Positions 3,817-6,637 of a DNA stretch of 6,637 nt are shown one piece after another. Made by a program: the position numbers and the translations under genes. Within the stretch, counting starts at the first letter, position 1, and every line of letters starts with the position of its first letter. The DNA is from an uncultured Bacteroidales bacterium (GTDB lineage Bacteria > Bacteroidota > Bacteroidia > Bacteroidales > Paludibacteraceae), in the NCBI GenBank assembly GCA_900321775.1, contig ONXE01000203.1:1-6637 (forward strand), read 5' to 3'. The notes under the pieces were generated by a model that searched no databases, had not been told where the DNA came from, and saw nothing but the letters and a program-made list of their open reading frames with translations.

Positions 3817-6553
3817 ATGAAAAAGAAATTTTTCCTTCTTTCATTGATGTTTGCCGCGGCTATTACTGCTTCCGCGACAATCACAAAGACCATCGGTACT
3901 GGTGGAACGTATGATTACGCTTCCTTACATGCTCACGGATGATTGCATATGGGAAATCTGCACTGACTTGACAGAAACAATCAACACTGGTATCATTAAC
4001 AACACGAACTATTCGCTTACCATTCGTCCGAATGCAGCTGAAGATCGTTTGATAAAGTATACCACAAGTGCTGATAATGAGGGCCCTTCGGGAAACTTCG
4101 TAATCGGAGGTATTCCTAAGGCAACGCAAGCTGTTAGCATTCCGTTTGCTACCGAGCCTGCAAAGAATGTTACTATTGATGGTTCTTATAATGGAGACGG
4201 CATTCGCCACTTGACATTCCAGGGAACATCGGTAGGTGGTCGCGTAATGGTAGTATATGGTAACGTAACGAATACGTTTATCAAGAATTGCGTTATCAGG
4301 CATACGCGTACGTCTGGTACAACCTATGCTCTTGAAATTCGTTCAGAGAAGAACACCGACAACCATCCTGTAAATGTGCTGGTTGACAATTGCTATCTTG
4401 AGGTAATTGGAGTTGCCAATGCTCAAACTGTTTGCTTAAACGGTTCTCAAAGTAGTACAGCTGCTGGTAAGCCCGAAAACACCACTCTTAGAAATTGTGA
4501 AATAGTATCTAACCTTCGTGGTGTATTCTTTAATGGTGCCAACAATGCCAATTTTGAGGGTTGCACCTTCCGTCTCCTGAGTGCTTCTCCTGGTTATCTT
4601 GCTCATGGTATCATGGGTAATGTACAATCAGGTGTTATCAATGTTAAAGGTTGCAAATTCCTTGAGTTGAAAACCAATAACGTAAACGCAGGTGATTTTG
4701 GCATTCAGGGTATTACTGCTTCCGGTGGCGCAACCGTTTGGAATATTGAGAACAACATCTTTACCGGTTTGGATGCTCTTGCATCTGGTGCAGCCTCTAA
4801 AGCAATCAAGTTGTGCGCTGTTCGTTGCGGCGACTCTTGCGTTGTTCGCCACAACACATTTGTAATGCCTGTTCTGACGAACAAACCTACGACAGAACTT
4901 ATGTCTGCAACTCCGATTTCTCTGCTTTATCTTGCAGGAACTAAGAAACATTTTGCTGAGAACAATATTTTTGTTAGCCACGAAACAGTAGCAAACAATA
5001 GCTTGATTCGTGGTGCTTTGAACGAGAACTGCGCACATAACGTCTTCTATCATGACGGTGGCAATGCCGCAATTATTGCCGGTGCTGCTATTGTTACTGA
5101 TGAGGCTGGTTTGGCTACCGCAGATCCTACTTCAAAGTGGAAAGCCGTTACCTTCGACTCTAACATGATGCTGGATGGTGCATCCATAACAGATAATGAT
5201 TTGGCAGTAGCTCAAGTTGCAGGCATTACCACGGATATTCTTGGTAATACTCGTAACAACCCGACATATGCAGGTGCTGAGGATCCCGACCAACTTACCG
5301 GCTTTACTCATCATCTTTATGAAATTGGCGACAACCAAGGCTGGGATTCGGAGAACTCTCCTGAGTTGACTATGGTTGAGCCTAACGTGTTCGAAGGAAC
5401 ATTTAATTTTACGGCGGTTACATCTTATTTTGCTTTCACAACTGTTCAGTCCAATGATTGGAATGTTATTCATGCTCATCGTTATGGAGGTGCGGCGGCA
5501 AATCTTGTAACTGATGGTTCTGTACAAGAGTTAACATATGGAGGAGAGTATAGCCTTACTATTGCTCCGGGTACTTATAAGTTCCGTGTAGACCTTAATG
5601 AGACCCCTGCTAAGGTTTATGTAGAAGGATACCTCTATGAAATAGGTAATAACATCGGTTGGAATCTGGAGAATCATGTTGCTATGACCAAGGTTGCTGA
5701 CAATGTTTATGAAAAAGAGTTCGTTTTGACGGAAGACTTGACGTACATGGCATTTACGAGGTGCTCATCTACCACGGATTGGGACGCTGTCAACGCGGCT
5801 CGTTATGCTACCGGAGTATACCAAGAGCGCTTGGATGATGGCAGTGAAGAAGTTCTGGTTAAGGGTGATGGAGATGCTACCATTACGTTACTTCCGGGTG
5901 TGTACACCGTTCGCGTTGACTTCAACACCAACAAGATAACCGTTACTCAGTCTGTAGCAAAGGTTAGCTTTGATTCAGAAATTGGTTATGCTACCTACTA
6001 TAATGGCACGAAGGGATACACGATGCCTGCTAACGTTACGGGTTATACGTTCAACTATCCTGGCGGTCTTACTGAGAGATTTACTGCTGGCCAAGATGTT
6101 CCTGCTGGCGTAGCTCTTGTTCTTGGTGGCCCTGCCGGTACGTTTGATCTCGCTCTGAAGTCTAATGTTGAGCCGATTCTTGGTCTCCAGAACCAACTCC
6201 GTGGCTCGGATGTAGACGAACCTACTACTGCTCCTGGTGAGGGTGTTTATCTGTTCTACGGTCTTAGCCTTGCTGCTGCTCCAAACGATACTCCTGAATC
6301 CGTTGGTTTCTATTGGATGGCACAGGATGGCGGCGCGTTCACCAACAAGGCTCACAAGGCTTATCTGGCGCTGCTTGAGAACTTCTTGGCTCCTGAATTC
6401 TTGGCTCCGGCTATTCTCTTCAATGAGAACAATGCTACCAACATCGAGAACGTTGAGGGTCAGGAGAAGGCTGTGAAGTTCATCCAGAACGGACAAATCT
6501 ACATTCAGAAGAATGGTGTTGTTTACGACGCTATGGGCCGCGTAATTCGTTAA
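3817..6553 (+). CDS. Frameshifted secreted beta-helix protein with SusE/SusF-like repeats
   Basis: ATG at 3817 encodes a clear signal peptide (MKKKFFLLSLMFAAAITASA) and then TITKTIGTGGTYDYASL, but this frame stops at TGA 3940-3942. The rest of the protein continues in the next frame, open from 3848 to TAA 6551. Joining them needs one extra or two missing bases near 3925-3935; corrected length is about 911 residues. Order, by nucleotide: right-handed beta-helix with repeated N.IENNIF / NCEI / GCTF rungs (about 4160-5050), closing at DILGNTRNNPTYAGAEDP; two SusE/SusF-like beta-sandwich repeats beginning LYEIGxNxGW (5315-5626 and 5633-5950); a GYATYYNGTKGYTMPANVTG module (5966-6430) common in Prevotella surface proteins; and a tail GQIYIQKNGVVYDAMGRVIR resembling a short type IX secretion C-terminal signal. 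It is probably exported and surface-attached, with carbohydrate binding suggested only by the repeats. If unrepaired, a start inside the second frame would lack the signal peptide. Confidence 0.8.
5315..5950 (+). repeat. Two tandem SusE/SusF-like domains in the surface protein
   Basis: The two units each have about 105 residues. Shared positions include LYEIG[DN]NxGW near the start, MxxVxxNV[YF]E, the YFAFT/YMAFT strand, DWxxxxAxRY in the middle, and PGxYxxRVDxN near the end. The copies have diverged strongly in sequence, so the duplication is old or they were acquired as a pair. Confidence 0.7.
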
Positions 6554-6567
6554 ACAATGGACAATGT
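6554..6567. repeat. Two acaatgN heptamers after the surface-protein stop
   Basis: acaatgg is followed by acaatgt directly after the TAA. It is short, but of the same style as the other heptamer families in the window. Confidence 0.4.
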
Positions 6568-6606
6568 GTAATTAACTGAATGTTGAACTTTTAAATTTTG
6601 AGAATT

Positions 6607-6637
6607 ATGAAAAAGTATATTAATGCAGAATTGCAGA
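6607..6637 (+). CDS. Start of a downstream gene (5' end only)
   Basis: ATG at 6607 opens MKKYINAELQ and runs off the window after ten codons. It follows the surface-protein stop by 53 nt with no promoter of the Bacteroidetes type between, so cotranscription is likely. The start resembles that of many short MKKYI-type Bacteroidales proteins, but too little is visible to name it. Confidence 0.5.
   Translation, partial: MKKYINAELQ

Noticed and set aside
3881..6496. Several minus-strand open frames antisense to the surface-protein gene (for example 4628-5053 and 5975-6496)
   Set aside because: The plus-strand frame shows repeated domains and a continuous 900-codon reading frame. The antisense products show no domain pattern and arise from its codon usage.
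1..6637. tRNA, rRNA, insertion sequence or integrase
   Set aside because: I saw no cloverleaf-like segments, rRNA motifs, transposase motifs or terminal inverted repeats with target duplications. The accessory character rests only on the TA module and repeats.

Overview
The window looks like a chromosomal segment from a Bacteroidales bacterium, probably Prevotella-like or Bacteroides-like. Three promoter-like sites match the Bacteroidetes consensus (TTTG, then TAnnTTTG after exactly 20 nt). The genes lack strong Shine-Dalgarno sites. Short AT-rich tandem repeats of the kind scattered through Bacteroidales genomes occur between and inside genes. The large surface protein combines a beta-helix, SusE/SusF-like repeats and a C-terminal tail of the sort seen in Prevotella secreted proteins.

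Layout, left to right. Positions 1-1633 hold a leftward two-gene unit. A promoter at 1602-1633 drives a YjdF/DUF2238-like inner-membrane protein (832-1545). Next comes an exported protein (1-798, cut by the window edge) with a hendecad [FY]xxF helix and a linker that has absorbed three short DNA repeat families in frame. A heptamer array (801-844) joins the two genes. Positions 1691-3267 hold a leftward split-HipA toxin-antitoxin operon: HipB-like HTH regulator, separate HipA N-subdomain protein, then HipA-type kinase, each joined by a 4-bp ATGA overlap. Upstream are a well-matched promoter and three operator-like palindromes at exactly 41-bp intervals, the farthest lying on the expected transcription start.

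Positions 3268-3600 contain no intact gene I can support. They carry a decayed copy of the hipB 3' part and two copies of a different palindrome, TATGTT-N4-AACATA. A rightward promoter (3601-3632) precedes a GC-rich 27-codon small ORF (3661-3744), an AT-rich leader, and a large cell-surface gene (3817-6553). The signal peptide of that gene is in a different frame from the remaining ~870 codons, so it carries a frameshift near 3925-3935, either real or a sequence error. A further small gene starts at 6607 and runs off the window.

The TA operon is the best-supported coherent system. Its kinase has Thr and Pro in the loop where HipA/HipT kinases carry regulatory serines, and a CxxC...HxxC putative zinc site at its N-terminus. 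The most open questions are the 41-bp phased operators, the hipB remnant with its own palindromes, the small ORF in the surface-protein leader, and the recruitment of intergenic repeats into coding sequence.
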